NCBI GenBank assembly: GCA_934047225.1
Contig: OW204000.1
Location: forward strand, 15,022,001 to 15,086,000
DNA from: Ypsolopha sequella
Lineage: Eukaryota > Arthropoda > Insecta > Lepidoptera > Ypsolophidae
Length of the DNA: 64,000 nt
Direction of reading: 5' to 3'
This document shows, in pieces, positions 11,871 through 24,614 of the stretch (positions are counted from its first letter, which is position 1; every line of letters begins with the position of its first letter). The notes under the pieces were generated by a model. That model saw nothing but the letters and a program-made list of their open reading frames with translations, was not told the origin of the DNA and ran no database searches. The position numbers and the translations under genes are program-made.

Positions 11871-13617
11871 TACTAATAGGTTACATATATAAATGCATGC
11901 CTACCTCCACCCATTCGATTAGTCTTGCTAAGAAGAAGGGCAAGAAACTTAGCAAGATCATGTCTTTTTTTTTTCAACATAAAACTTATACTATACAATA
12001 TATGACTTATATATTTTGTAACAAATACGGAGAATCGATCCTTAAATCTATTTTTCGAAGTAAGAATACCTCGTAAACATTTTTCTGGTGGCATAAATAG
12101 AGATCACTTGTATTTTAAACCGAGAACCAGATAACCACACCATCCCATTCTCATTAAAAATTTAAATTTTGAAAGGTGGACGTGTTGAAAACCGGAGTGC
12201 TACGGGATGGCCACGGGCCACCAGCAACACTTTGAATTTATGGATTCCAATATTATACCGTATCGGTAACATGAAGTTAATTTACATTAGAGCCCAAAGA
12301 CATTCCATTTTATTTTTTATCATACACCTAAAATGCTGTAGCAATATTTCTAAATAAATGCATGGAATCATAGGAAACTGTTACCAATTAACAATAATGT
12401 AATTTAATTACGAGACACCTACACTCCTTTATTTATTTCCTATTCAAAATTCAGAAAAATATCGTAGCACGCGAAGGCTAAGCTCTTTTCTAAGAACGAA
12501 ATTGTATTTTTCTCAAAACTATAAGGATCAAGGGAGTGTACGGGAAAGATACTTACTTTACATCTAAGGTACGGAAGGAAAGAATATAAGGCTATATCTT
12601 CCCTAATCAGGACGAAGAGCGGCGGAGAGGCTCGGCTGTCAGCTCCACTCCATCCCATGTTTTACAAATATTTTCCTGAAACGCTTTATTAGATCCTTTC
12701 AGGGCTTATATTAGACTAGAGGGGTCCCGACTTAGAAATGTACCAGATTTAAATGCTCTTTCTGTTGTTCACACAAATAAATTAAATTATTGTACCATTT
12801 TAATTAAAAACTTTACGAAGGCATTTTCAGCGCCTTTTACAAATTACAAGGTATGTGGGAGTTACGAAAATATTTTATATTTTAAGGTTTATAATTAGCG
12901 TAGGATATTTAACAGGCCTTTAATTTCCTAGATTACGTACGTTGAAATAGTTGCGCGTTCCTTCATTATTTTGTACCAGAATACTGTTAAGTACAGGCAG
13001 TATTTATCGATCTGTGCTATCTTTATCTATCAGAGAGTAGCCTCGTGAGTGCGGTCTGTCGTGCCACTGTCTAATTTTAAGGGATGACCTAGTTGAAAAA
13101 CGGGGCCTTTAAAAAGGGTCCATTTAAAAAACGCTTCGTAAAATGTGGTATTAATAGAGCCTGTGAAGCGCCATCCTACGTGAGCGTCTAACGTGGCGGA
13201 GATATTGAGTACCTAATCAACATTCGCGGTCTATGTGGGTCCTGCCTGTCTAAAGAATGTCGAGTGTCAGTTAATCCTCGCTTTCGTAGTGGTAGCATAA
13301 TGTAAAGGGTTGCGCGTGGGTAGTACGTAATTTTAGGGCGTTAAATAAAATGATTAAATAGTATAAATATTTAATCATGTTATTCAGATTTCTATGTGTA
13401 TTTAACAGTCCGAAAGCCATACAAAAATGTTTACCTCCTATTGTAGGTAATATACAGGGTAACGGGTTGAGAGGGGGCGGTTTGGGGAAAATTTAAACTT
13501 TATGAGATAGAAAAATTTTCACAAAGGACTCTCGTTGCCGTTATTTGGAGAAAATAAAAACTAAAACATTTGAAAGAGATATTCAAAGGATTTCAAAATA
13601 GCAGATTACACAAGTGA

Positions 13618-14540
13618 AAAAAACGGGCCAAGTGCGAGTCAGACTCGCATACCTAGGGTTTAGTATTGTAGGTGATAAATTAAATTTTGTCATTTTTTTT
13701 CGTGAATTTCTCAACCTCTTTATTTTTCCTGTAATTCTTACATAAACACATACTATACTACCATGATTTTTTTCATATTTTTTGGGCCACCAGTTTTGGA
13801 GATAAGGGGGGGGGACATACATTTTTTATGGTTTTTCAAGGATTTCTCAAAATAGAAGCAATTAAATATAATTAAACTGTATGTTTTTAAAATTAGCTTT
13901 TTAATACCTACAATTTGATTTCCATATTGTATTTTTATAAAATATTTTTTTTATTTATTTTGCTTATTTTTTTAAATTCCTTATTTGTGTGAAATTTTTT
14001 TAATCGCTATAGTTTTCCTGTAATTGGCCAGTTATGATCTATAATCGTCATTTTTTTCATATTTTTCGGTGAACCGGTTACATAGATTTGTAATGATTTA
14101 TGTAGTTTTTGAAAGATTTCTCGAAACCAGTGCCAGTAAAAGTATATATTTTTACCATCAGCTTTTTAATATCTACAATTTGATATACATATTGTATTTT
14201 TAGGACAATATTTTTTATTTTTCTCACTTTTGTTTTAGAAATAGTTATTTGGAACAATTTCAAATGTTTCATTTTTTTTTACACCGTGATATGTGGGCAA
14301 ATTAATGCTATTTTTGTACCAAATTTCATGTCTTTATCTTTAACGGTGCTAAAGTTATGAGGCTGTGACAAACGGACGGATGGACGGACAACAGAGTCTC
14401 ACCATAAAGGTTCCTTTTGTACGTTTTGGGTAGGTAGATAGATAGATATTATTTATTTATCAAAAGACAATTACATGATATTTTTACAATTTTTAAGCCA
14501 AATTGCTCAGCAGTTTATCGGTACGGAACCCTAGAAACAA
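13618..14540 (+). repeat. GGCCAAGTGCGAGTC-family repeat, copy 2 (long subtype, nearly complete)
   Basis: It starts ACGGGCCAAGTGCGAGTCAG and ACTCGCATACCTAGGG and ends GTACGGAACCCTAG. Landmarks are a G-run after CCACCAGTTTTGGAGATAAG, GTGGGCAAATTAATGCTATT and GAGGCTGTGACAAACGGACG. The same landmarks occur at 27395-28050 and, inverted, at 62955-63710. A 100-bp GATA-like insertion interrupts the terminus at about 14430-14520. Confidence 0.7.
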
Positions 14541-15959
14541 GAATTATCTTCGAGGCACAAAGTTGGATCCCGAGATCCGCGAAGTATTCTAGAATAGAAT
14601 CCTGAGCGGAGCGAGGGATACAATAGCCGAAATTGTTTTTTTTTTCTCTCGAGTTACATACTCTATCTTTTACCATTTACAAGAAAATAAACAGTAGTAT
14701 AATTGTAATTATAGTAACATTGTTTTAATAAAACTAGTGGTTGGATTAAAGTACCAAAAGTGGATGTGGGCTTTTGAGTTATTCTAAGAAGAGAAATTAC
14801 TATAATATAGATGAAGAAATAAATAAAATCAGACTTGACCGTTTATGCATTTGAACAAAGATAAAAAAATGAGTTGGCTGGACGGTTAGTTGGTTGCACC
14901 TTTGCTTTTCCTAGAAGTTATATAAAGAAATACAAAAATTGTACTAATTACTTTTATTTAAGTAGGTACTAATTAAAATAAAAAATTGTATCAGAGACTG
15001 ACGGATCCCACCGTCAAACTGTACATGCAGTTTTGTGGATCATGTTTAGTATTAAGAAAATCTACCTTTTTTTGATAAATAAAAGTATTAATTTATTGTT
15101 TTTTTCAGTCGATGAGAAAGGAACGTTTTATTCACTGTTATCGGTGAACCAATAGTTCCTTTTCGAGTGACAATGGTAAAAATAAAAAATAGATTCGGTC
15201 CCGCCTTAATGCAAACATTTTGAAATCTTTGACTTAATGACATAATACAACGTATCAAGATTTTAAAAGGGTCGTTGGTTTGTAGATATGCAGATTAATT
15301 ATTATTATATTACCGAAAAACTGCAGGTTTTTTCGACAGAAATTTCATTAAATTTATGCCTTTTTCAGTTATTACAAGCAAAGGATAAGATTTCAAAATA
15401 CATATATATAAAATGTTTAATATAGTTTATTAAACTGCTCGCTTTAGTAAATTGTACGGAAATCTAATTATTGTGCAAACCAGAATCGCCCTTGGCCGAT
15501 TTTTTAATCTTCTACCTATAATTACGAAATGTCTCTAAAACTATGATTTAGTCGTTCATTTTAAATACACATTTAAGACTAAATTCATTACACACTCTGT
15601 AAACTTGTGTTTTCAAGATACCTACGTTGATATTTGTAGTTCTAGTACCAATAATGCTACGAGAACAGACCACTTATCTTAGTGGTCTGTGGCTACGAGT
15701 ATCTCTACTCTATGGTACGTAAAGCGCGAAGCTACGGTGCAATATTTTGTCCGCGTAGAGAAGGCGGGTACACTCCAACTTTCCGCAGCAGTGGAACTCA
15801 CTCCCAGGGCACCAGCCAGGTAGCACTAGACTAATGTAAGTGCTTTTGTACCTAACTTATGTCCTAGCTACGTGAGGTGGGCCGGTTCCTACTAGCTCTG
15901 ACGAACTGTTCTTTAATTGAATTGGTTAGATAGATCCGGTTTATTATATGCATGTGCAC

Positions 15960-16920
15960 AAATTTACGTTTTCAAAAATTTTTAAATGGAGCCCAACTAG
16001 CAAATTAGTCTCAGAATGAGCACTTTACAAGAGTTGTAAAGCTTGAACATGCCATCGCTCTTATATTAGTCTCAGATAAGCCGGTATGGGCTTAAGAACA
16101 CTATGCTCAGTCTTATTACCTAGTCTCATATGCATATAAGAGTATTTAACAATGCTATTGTGAGCCACTTACTCCTACAATAGCATTTACTAAAATTATA
16201 TAATTTTATAATAGACTTGTAAAAATGTCAGACTAACATTAGCCTTGCATAAGAAAACTTTAAGTACGTGCTTTTTTGATCTTATACAAAACTATTGTAA
16301 GATCAATAAATAGCATTGGATAAGTGCGATATTAGAGTGATATTGTAGTGATATTGTATATGTGTAACAGATAAAATCGATTTTGGGAATACAATTGTAA
16401 GAGTAAGATTTAATTCGCCATATTGTGAATGGTCTTAAAATAGTCTAATAGTGCGCATTACAATGCAACTATACTAATGGCTACCTATCAATACAAATTA
16501 ACAAATAAAATAATTAAACGAGAATATGAAATACCATATTTGAGCAGGCGCGTGAAATTTGAAGCCTAAAACATGGTCTACTTTACAGTAAATAACACAA
16601 TATTCCAATACGAATACTTACTGTAAAACATAAATACACACACTTGATGATAACGACACGTTATTACAATATTTAATAAACAACTTTACCCTTATCACCT
16701 ATAGTTTGAATTTATTTGTTTCTGATGTTGTAAAATTGGTTTTGGCAAGATTACTGTGAATACGAACAGCATTCAATTAGACTGATATTAGAATGATATT
16801 AAAAAAAATACGCTTATAATTTGTGCCCAAATCCAGGCTTATACGATGATATAGAATCAATGTAAGAGTGAAAAAATTGTAGTCTCGAGACTGTTGTAAG
16901 CGGGTTTTTGCTGTTTGGGA
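15960..16920. repeat. Possible AT-rich transposon-like block with repeated TAGTCTCA motifs
   Basis: The motif TTAGTCTCAGA/TAGTCTCA recurs at about 16008, 16067 and 16121, and a related TAGTCTCGAGACT palindrome lies near 16880. TGTAAGA/TTGTAAGAG motifs also recur. This looks like one repetitive unit or insertion, but I could not define termini. Confidence 0.3.
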
Positions 16921-16970
16921 GTGCTGTCATTAAATGCCCAAAGATAAACATATTATTATGTCAGCACCAA

Positions 16971-17002
16971 CACACACGCACACACACACCCTCTCGCACA
17001 CA
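16971..17002. repeat. (CA)n microsatellite
   Basis: An imperfect CACACACGCACACACACACC-type run. Confidence 0.8.
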
Positions 17003-17445
17003 AATTAATCAAGCACCGTATCATTGAATCTAGTTTTAACAGCCAGAGTCAATGACGTAAAGATATTTAGAGGACTTATAACCACCGTACTAGCTGACTA
17101 TTTAATATTAAATGCATTGCATGATGGCAATGTTTACATTTGTGTAAGTCACGGCTTTTAAAATTTGTCTTATTACGGCTTTAGAAAGTCTATTTCACAA
17201 CGTCAAAATGATAAACACAAAATGTCGTGTCACTGTGGTACTCAAAAGAACAGTCACGACGTGCATAACCAATATTGTTATGGCTGCGTATTATTTAAAA
17301 TGCCTTGGCATATGAGATGAAAAAGACCCGAAAAATCGTTTTATACTCGAACATTAAAATATAAAAGTAGCCGACTGAGCGGCAAAATTAAATAAGGAAT
17401 GAGTTATATATAGTAATAGCTAAAGCTCAGAAAACTAAATAAAAA

Positions 17446-17705
17446 ACCGGCCAAGTGTGAGTCGGACTCGCGCACGAAGGGCAAAAAAACGGCAAAAAAA
17501 CATGTCTCTTGTATGGGAGCCCCCTTCAATATTCATGTTATTCTGTTTTTTAGTATTTGTTGTTATAGCGGCAACAGAAATACATCATCTGTGAAAATTT
17601 CAACTGTCTAACTATCACGGTTCATAAGATACAGCCTGGTGACAGACGGACAGCGGAGTCTTAGTAATAGGGTCCCGTTGGTTACCCTTTGGGTACGTAA
17701 CCCCA
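17446..17705 (+). repeat. GGCCAAGTGCGAGTC-family repeat, copy 3 (short subtype)
   Basis: It starts ACCGGCCAAGTGTGAGTCGG, passes through GTTGTTATAGCGGCAACAGA, AACTATCACGGTTCATAAGA and GACAGACGGACAGCGGAGTC, and ends ACCCTTTGGGTACGTAACCC. This subtype has a different body from the 13618 copy, though the termini are shared. Confidence 0.65.
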
Positions 17706-18000
17706 AAAATGAGGATGTTCAATTTATGAATATTACTGCTTTAAATACTAATCCACCGAAAACTTCTGTGCTTATACGAAAACTACCGAATGAAATACTG
17801 AAAATTCCGAAAACTACTGTCAGATATTTTTATCGTAGATGTCCGAATAAAAATATTTTTTTTGAATATGTTAAATTCTGTTAAGACTAGAGACCTCGCC
17901 TCGCTCCGCTCCGCTTCACTCGGCTCCTTATTTTATCTTACATGTAAACCTAACACGCTCCTCCTCGCTTCGCTCGTCGTCGCACCTATTTTTGACTTTT
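17705..18000 (+). repeat. Dispersed repeat S, copy 1 (with translated conservation)
   Basis: The + strand frame contains LNSVKTRDLASLRSASLGSL and FYLTCKPNTLLLASLVVAPI. Inverted copies at 20860-21160 and 43845-43970 encode nearly the same peptide on the minus strand. The alternating CTCGCTCCGCTCC-type core gives long stop-free frames, so this may be structural rather than coding conservation. Confidence 0.6.
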
Positions 18001-18365
18001 GGTTCATAAGTTATTTCGGAAGTTCAGTAATTTATTCGGAGGTTCATTATTTAAACCAAGTGGTCGTGAGAAATTTAAATTTGCTATGTTTAATTTATTT
18101 TGTCGGTAGATACTAAACAGGTAAATTAGTATATATTTTCGATAACTAATTTTGCCGCTGTTCAGATAGTATAACAGTGTACAGCAGTTCGCTGAGATTT
18201 AAAAATGTTTTTCGGAGGCTTTATTATTATCCATAGCTAAATAGGTGCATACGACACTAAATAGATAGTGTCACTATAGTTGAAATTTATTCAACCATCC
18301 GAATTCCTATGGGAGGTTCAATACATTACGAGTATAAAGACTAGACATGTAAAGTTTCAGGTGGA

Positions 18366-18514
18366 TCAGGGGATCTAAAAAGGCCGACTTGGGTGAATCA
18401 TAAAATGATTTGAAAGTAGGACAGAGTCAGAGCTTTTTCACGTGTGCAAAAGAGATGGCATTAGAACAGAATCATAATGTGATTCATGCAAAACGGCCTT
18501 TTTAGAGGACCTGA
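18366..18514. repeat. Fold-back element (149 bp)
   Basis: The outer arms are TCAGGGGATCTAAAAAGGCC and GGCCTTTTTAGAGGACCTGA, with a second pairing of TGAATCATAAAATGATT against GATTCATG further in. Confidence 0.55.
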
Positions 18515-18819
18515 TAAAGTAATAGCAGATTCACCATACGATCTCATTAGTTACAAGAGTTCGTTAGGATAGTAGTATCTTCACTTTATCGCTCGGTTCA
18601 TTTATTTTATTCATTATATTTATTTATATTTTATTATATTATTATATTTATCTATGTAAATGGTTTTTATAACTATTATACATTTATAATTATTTATTAT
18701 TTTTAGATATAAATAGAAAGTATATTAGTACAATATACAAGTAGTAAGATAGTTTGTCTTGTTATGTACCGTATCCACTTTATTGAGTTTTATTTTATTT
18801 ATAAAATATTTATAATTTG

Positions 18820-18990
18820 TTTATCCCACTTGTACATTAATTTCATAAATAATAATTTCTTCACCACCCAAAGGTTGGCTGAAGAAATTGCTTTTCGGAA
18901 TAAGCCTGCCTTTGTACAATTTTGTGTATTCTTAATTTTGTATTCTTTATATTTCGTGCGTGTACAATAAAGTGTCTATTAATTTATCCA
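18820..18990 (+). mobile_element. SINE/RTE-like 3' end, copy 1
   Basis: AAAGGTTGGCTGAAGAAATT and GCTTTTCGGAATAAGCCTGC, then T-rich sequence and TACAATAAAGTGTCTATT. This is the degenerate form of the element at 26085-26250. The AATAAA-like end is probably its own polyadenylation-type terminus. Confidence 0.6.
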
Positions 18991-19337
18991 TTCAAAGAGC
19001 GCTTTCGCAGCCGGATTGTGAAAAACCCGTCTTTTTCTAAGTAATCAAAACAGATAACACTTAAATTCAAAATTCACTCAATAGTTATTCAACAAAACCT
19101 TATTACCTATGTATTGTGTATGTTGCCATCGCAAAGTTTCCATTGGTTTCTGTAAATTACATTTACAAAACATTTAAGATTGAAAATTTTTGGAATTCTT
19201 ATTCTCGGAAACCAATTTATGCAATCCGGCTGCGAAACCGCTCTTAAATGTGAAATCGGAGGTAGGTCTTTTATTTCAGGCCTTATAGACGATACGGGCG
19301 TTGTGTTTGACTGAATATAACATTCAATAAAAATAGT

Positions 19338-19385
19338 CAAGTGCGAGTAAGACTCGCGCCCTGAGGGTTCCGTACCATTTAAATC
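19338..19385 (+). repeat. GGCCAAGTGCGAGTC-family fragment
   Basis: Only the 5' terminus is present: GTCAAGTGCGAGTAAGACTC, GCGCCCTGAGGGTTCCGTACC. Confidence 0.5.
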
Positions 19386-19963
19386 AGTTAATAAACTTAT
19401 AATTTAAATGCAACAAAATGAACTAATTCAAACTGCAAAGTTAATTTGGTTAATACGTTAAAAATCGGCTTTTTCCGTATATGTTGTTCAAGTACGGTAT
19501 ATGGAATAACAAAATATTATTTAAGGGGCTGCACATTGCTAAAATTCAGTCCTGCTCTAACGTTTTTGTTTTTTAACTGTCTATCCTGCTCTAATCAGAT
19601 GCCGCGCACGCAAAACTTAGTTATTTTGAAATTAAAAAAAATATATATTGCGGCTACATTGTGACATTATTATAATTTCTTTACGTAATAAAGATGTTCT
19701 TTACTCGTTAGTATCTGCGTGTGTTGGTTTCGTTTCAATCGGTTTTGAAATATGGACATTGAATCGCTTTTTTTCGTGAAATTCCAGCTTTTTTAAACTA
19801 ATATAATTAAAAGAAGATTAAAAGTATGTTAATTTGTAAAGTGTAATTAATAATTTTCTTGTGTCAAAAAACACGTCATATTTTTTTCAATTTTTTACCA
19901 TCTTCATTGACGGAATTGAATCCATGCTTCGACCGCCATTTATAAAACTTTTCTTTACTGCCA

Positions 19964-20130
19964 CAGCGTGTCTACCGCGTAATTCTGATTTTCATCAACA
20001 TCAACTTGAGATTGAAATTTGACGTGCGTGCAAAAGAGATAGCATGTTAGACGGGCGTCGTCGCACGCAAGTCAAATTTCAATCTCAAGTTGATGTTGAT
20101 GAAAATCAGAATTACGTGGTAGACCCGCTG
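19964..20130. repeat. Palindromic MITE family A, copy 1 (167 bp)
   Basis: The termini are CAGCGTGTCTACCGCGTAAT and ATTACGTGGTAGACCCGCTG. The arms CATCAACATCAACTTGAGAT pair with ATCTCAAGTTGATGTTGATG, and the loop carries AAAAGAGATAGCATGTTAG. Copies of the same design are at 44163-44329 and 54044-54210; copies 1 and 3 have identical length. Confidence 0.85.
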
Positions 20131-20384
20131 GTCATACACTTATTTCCAAATTAATACAGCAATTCCAAATTCTCTACTTGTTAAGTTTTTGAAATAGACC
20201 CCGTAATAAAATAGTCTAAAATTGAAACCTTTGATATCTTTATTTTGAAGATATAAAAAATATTGATTCGTATTTTACTCAATACGCTCTAGATAATGAC
20301 ACTATATTTTTTTCGTGTCCTTTTTCATACATTTGGGGGGGGGGCAAAAAAATAATTTAATTGAATTTTTAACTCAATGTTCGG

Positions 20385-20565
20385 TTTTGGGTCAACATTT
20401 TACGTAACAAACATATTAAAATTTCGGACCTGTAACTCGGAATGAGACTAGCTAGAGACTAGCTAGAGCTAGAGACCCGTGACATATGGACGGACAGACA
20501 GCAGAGTAACATTAAAAGGGCGGATCCCTTTTTGACCTTTGGGTACGGTACCCTAAAAAGTGCAA
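20385..20565 (+). repeat. Dispersed repeat X, copy 2
   Basis: It matches 6430-6605 in the same orientation. This copy contains an internal tandem (GACTAGCTA/GAGACTAGCTAGAG) and ends GGGTACGGTACCCTAAAAAG. Confidence 0.55.
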
Positions 20566-20648
20566 GTGCCATGTCCTACACTAATTTGAAAGTTAATAAA
20601 ATCACCTATTCTAATAATAATATTTTTGGGTTTACTTATATAAATTAA

Positions 20649-20858
20649 CCAAAGATTTCAAAAGTTTAGATGAGCCCTGGCACCTAAAATGTATTGCATT
20701 GTTTTTGAATGTGTGAGTTAACATAATGCCGACGCGCGCACACTTATGAGTGCGCAATCTGTCTACCTACGGTCAGCAAACTGATCAGACTACTAAAGTC
20801 GTAAAAATTCAAAACTTATGGCGTCCAACTATCACTGTGTTCAGATGAGCACTGATTC
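20649..20858 (+). repeat. Dispersed repeat Y, copy 1
   Basis: It is about 85-90% identical by eye to 56198-56404 in the same orientation. Shared blocks include AAGATTTCAAAAGTTTAGAT, CTACGGTCAGCAAACTGATC and TGTTCAGATGAGCACTGATT. It abuts repeat S copy 2 directly, so the two may have inserted into each other or be one composite element. Confidence 0.7.
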
Positions 20859-20859
20859 C

Positions 20860-21160
20860 AAAATAGGTGCGACGACGATCGAAGCGAGGAGGAGCGTGTT
20901 AGGTTTACATGTAAGATAAAATAAGGAGCCGAGCAAAGCGGAGCGGAGCAAGGTGACGTCTATAGTTTTAACAGAATTCAAAACATTAAAAAAAATCGGA
21001 GATCTACGATAAAAATAGCTGACAGTAGTTTTCGGCATTTTCAGTATGTCATTCGGTAGTTTTCGCTAGTTTCCGTATATTTATTAGCACAGAAGTTTTC
21101 GGTAGATTAGTATTTAAAGCATTAACATTCATAAATCTAACATCTTCATTTTAATTTAGT
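20860..21160 (-). repeat. Dispersed repeat S, copy 2 (inverted relative to copy 1)
   Basis: The minus-strand frame gives LNSVKTIDVTLLRSALLGSL and FYLTCKPNTLLLASIVVAPI. The upstream part (TTCGGTAGATTAGTATTTAA, CATTCGGTAGTTTTCG) mirrors the 17710-17830 sequence. Confidence 0.65.
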
Positions 21161-21695
21161 TGTATTCCAACCCCAATGTATATGACCCTGTCGGTAAAGT
21201 GGAGTAGAGCCATCTATGCAAAAACTTTATATTTAAAATAAAAAGTTTGTAGGATATATATTGTGCAAAACGTGGACAAAAGAAACTTGAATCCACACGC
21301 CAAAAGAGCCTTTTCGCAATGTATTCACTCATATCATTACCTACTATTTAGAATTTTCCATTTCCCATTCTAGGAAACCATCGTTTTAAGGCTGGGTTTG
21401 CAATAAGCCTCACAAAGAAGTGATACCTCTCATATGTATCATTTTATTTTTGTTTGATATTTTTTTGTTTCATCTGTCATTTTATTTCCCTCCTCATTTT
21501 ACGAATGATAAAACAGTAAGGAAAACGATAAATAAGTAAACGACGTTCTTACAGAACTTTCATTCATTTCTAGTATAAGTACTTTACATTTACAGGAATT
21601 ATCAACTGGTTTTCATTATACAATTATTTTTCAAATATTGTGTTACATTATTATATTAATTTATTGATTTAGATAGAAATATATTAAGTATTTAT

Positions 21696-21940
21696 ATAAG
21701 GTCTTTCAATTTAAATGGAAAGTAATTTAGCAGGTGATTGAGTATCGTTAATACATCACATTCCACTGCAAAGCACTTTTTTTTGCGCGAATTTTTTTTT
21801 CACTTCTCAGTACAAAGTGGTCAAGAAGACAAGTGAAGAAAAAGTTCGCGCAAAAAAAAGTACTTTGCAGTGGAATGTGATGTATTAACGATACTGAATC
21901 ACCTCCTAAATTACTTTCCATTTAAATTGAAAGACCTTAT
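21696..21940. repeat. Large near-perfect fold-back element (245 bp)
   Basis: The termini are ATAAGGTCTTTCAATTTAAA and TTTAAATTGAAAGACCTTAT. Arms of more than 100 bp pair almost perfectly (GTATCGTTAATACATCACAT with ATGTGATGTATTAACGATAC). The centre contains the only unpaired segment (GTACAAAGTGGTCAAGAAGA). The high arm identity suggests a young MITE. Confidence 0.85.
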
Positions 21941-22979
21941 ATGTCTTTGAGTCAAGCCGTCCTTACAACTAAAACAGACCATAAAATAATAGTCCTAGCA
22001 CAGACTATACGTCTATCTGGGCTATTATTGAAACACCACGAATAAAACGTTTATTTGGCTCTTCACTTTGTATACTTATGTACTATAGATTTCAGTTATT
22101 TACTGCATGGTGTAATATATATAGTTGTAAGCTTTGTTAAATAAATAAATAAATTATGTCAATATCGTACTCTCTCGCTAGTCCGCCTCTTGATAATCCG
22201 ACAACTACTATAATCCGCCCATTTTTTGCAAGTCGATGTCTCTCTGTAATCGTGTTATTACGAAGATTTATTCTGGTAAAAAACAAGCCAAATTAGAGCA
22301 GTATTTTTCAAAATCTGAATAATCAGTTAATGTGTCAGTTCATTTTTAAATTTTAATACAAATGTACATGTATTTACCTTCATAAGTACTAATACAAAAT
22401 TACTATGTTTTTTTGTTGTTTTCCTCAATTTGATGTTCCTGTACAAACAGTTCTAAGTGCAGCAACCACTGGGAAAGCCCGTATTCGGGTCGCTAGAGGA
22501 TCGAAGGTAACAGTGGGGGCGCAAATTTCACGCAACATTATACCGTGGGGGAAGCGGGCAGCCGTGAGATCCCATACTGTGGGTATGTTCACTATTGAAC
22601 GTTGCCTAGCGAGATGAAATTTCTATTCATAAAGATTTTACTCAGGGTGGGTTGTTTGTTATGTTGCGGAGACTCGTAAGCCGCACGGAAATCGTTAAAC
22701 GAAACTATTTCCAACTTTTAGTGGCATATTCGACGTTAATCTGATGTGATGACACTAGCAGTGTCATAATAACCATCATATCAGTACGGTACTATCTGTT
22801 AACATCCAATTTCGGACCGCAATAATACTTGCCATAACTCTTCAACTAACTAGATTTGCCCGCCCAATGCTAATAGCTGTACAAGATTGAAAGTTTTGTT
22901 TGTCTTACGTTGACAGGGAACTATCCACGCGGTTTATTTGCTCTAAGGTTGGTTTTCCGAACGTTGAGCTCCGGTGGAG

Positions 22980-23125
22980 TCTGTGCAGTGAATCGATGCA
23001 GCCCCGCCCGCGCCCCTCGTCACCCCCGTCGCCGCCCCACGGGAGCCCTGATGTTTTCACAACTTTCCTTCAGCTGCCTCCGCCCGCGCTCCCCGCGTAC
23101 CCCGCCCGCTGCTCGACTCAGCTAA
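22980..23125. promoter_or_regulatory. Isolated GC-rich patch inside the dipeptidase intron
   Basis: A 140-bp C/G-rich stretch with three CCCCGCCC/CCCGCCC-type boxes (GC-box-like) stands alone in AT-rich intron. It could be an intronic regulatory element or an unannotated alternative first exon. No frame across it looks like a known protein and no convincing donor follows. Confidence 0.3.
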
Positions 23126-23500
23126 ACAACACAAAACGAATTCTTGCTCCCTTAAAAATACTTTCATAGTCACCAAGGTTTGTTTTGTGAAAAATAAAGA
23201 CATTTTTTTTTACAACCCAGCCCTTTGTTTGAAATCGTAAAACATTTTATGAGCAATGTAAATCACTAACGATGGCAAAATCTGTACTTTTGTTTGCAGT
23301 AATTGTTTGCACAGAAGGTCACTTTTAAAGCTTTATTGCTATTAGGCCTCAGCCAATTGGATTGTCTATTCTTGAGTAGAATTGTAGGTATGAACGCTGT
23401 TCATGGTATCTGGATAGTCAGTGTTGCGAACAATTACGGTAACTGAACTTACGCATGATACTAATTTCAAAATCAGTGCCTAACACCATAATAAATACCG

Positions 23501-23783
23501 ATCTGTATCTAGGGTTTCCAGATGGTCGGGATTAGTCGGGATTGTCCCGACATTTCATATAATGTCCAGAGTTCCGACAAAATACAAATTGTCCCGACAA
23601 ATAACAAATAACAACGGTCGGCGGGCAAAAAAGTATTTTGTTGTAGTCACTTTAATTTTAAAAATAAAAAAAAATGTTTTGATTCGTAATATTTATTTGT
23701 CCCAACCATAATCCTAAAATCCCGACTTTTTTAAATTTTGCCCAGATATTTTGGTTTTGCCATCTGGCAACCCTATCTGTATC
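23501..23783. mobile_element. Non-autonomous DNA transposon with 9-bp target-site duplication
   Basis: The element at 23510-23774 has inverted termini AGGGTTTCCAGATGG and CCATCTGGCAACCCT, with repeated GTCGGGATT/ATCCCGAC blocks inside. It is flanked by the direct repeat ATCTGTATC (23501-23509 and 23775-23783). An 8-9-bp duplication points to a hAT- or Mutator-type transposase acting in trans. Confidence 0.8.
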
Positions 23784-24614
23784 CCAAAGCAATTTGAACA
23801 GTGTGATAAAATTAGCATGAAACTAAATGCGCGCTTTGCTTCAAATGGATGTATGTCGTTGAAGAGTAATAATAGGTCTTTACATATGAAATTGCCGAAA
23901 TTTTGTTACAGATTCAAGAGTTTATAATTCTTGTAATTCTATAGCCATTTCATTTATTTGTTTTTTGACTGAAAGTTAATTTCAATCTACGTATTAAATT
24001 TTGTTTTTATTTTCAGTTTGATTATAAAAATTAAATCTTCAAAAACAGTTCGTCCTAAATGCCACCCATTTCCATGATGAGATTCGTAATAATTTTTTAC
24101 AGGTGACACTTTTCAAAAATTAAATTAATGTTGCTGTCAGCTTAATGTTGTCTCAACCATACACATAAGAAATTACATGATTTAGAGCATTCTATGTCAT
24201 TCCTAAAAAAATATGCAAAAATGTTAGTACTGAAAATTCAGTTTCCTTCAAATTTTCTTTAGAAAACGGCAATTTCATATGTAAAGACCTAATATTAACA
24301 ACAACACACGACCTGCTATGTAATTGAGCTACAGCTATTCCTGAGGAAGAGATCACTCACGCAGGAACGTATTCTGCATTACGAGCTACGTGTTTGGTCG
24401 ATGTTACGTGTAACATTTACCAATGGTGAAGTGGGGAATTTACCTCCGTTTATCCGGTGATGTGGATATTTTTTATTTTTATTTTTGGGCTTCTATACCT
24501 CCTCATGAACCAACCCGATGGCTTATCTTGCAAACAGTAAGCAATCGACAAAAATTGTGCAATTAATGTGTCAAAAGTCACTTTGCAAAAGCGCAATTTT
24601 TGTCCATTTTTGTA

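Noticed and set aside
13583..14272. Minus-strand frames at 13583 and 14078, and similar peptides at 63155-63673
   Set aside because: They are translations of the GGCCAAGTGCGAGTC-family repeat, and the match between loci reflects repeat copies.
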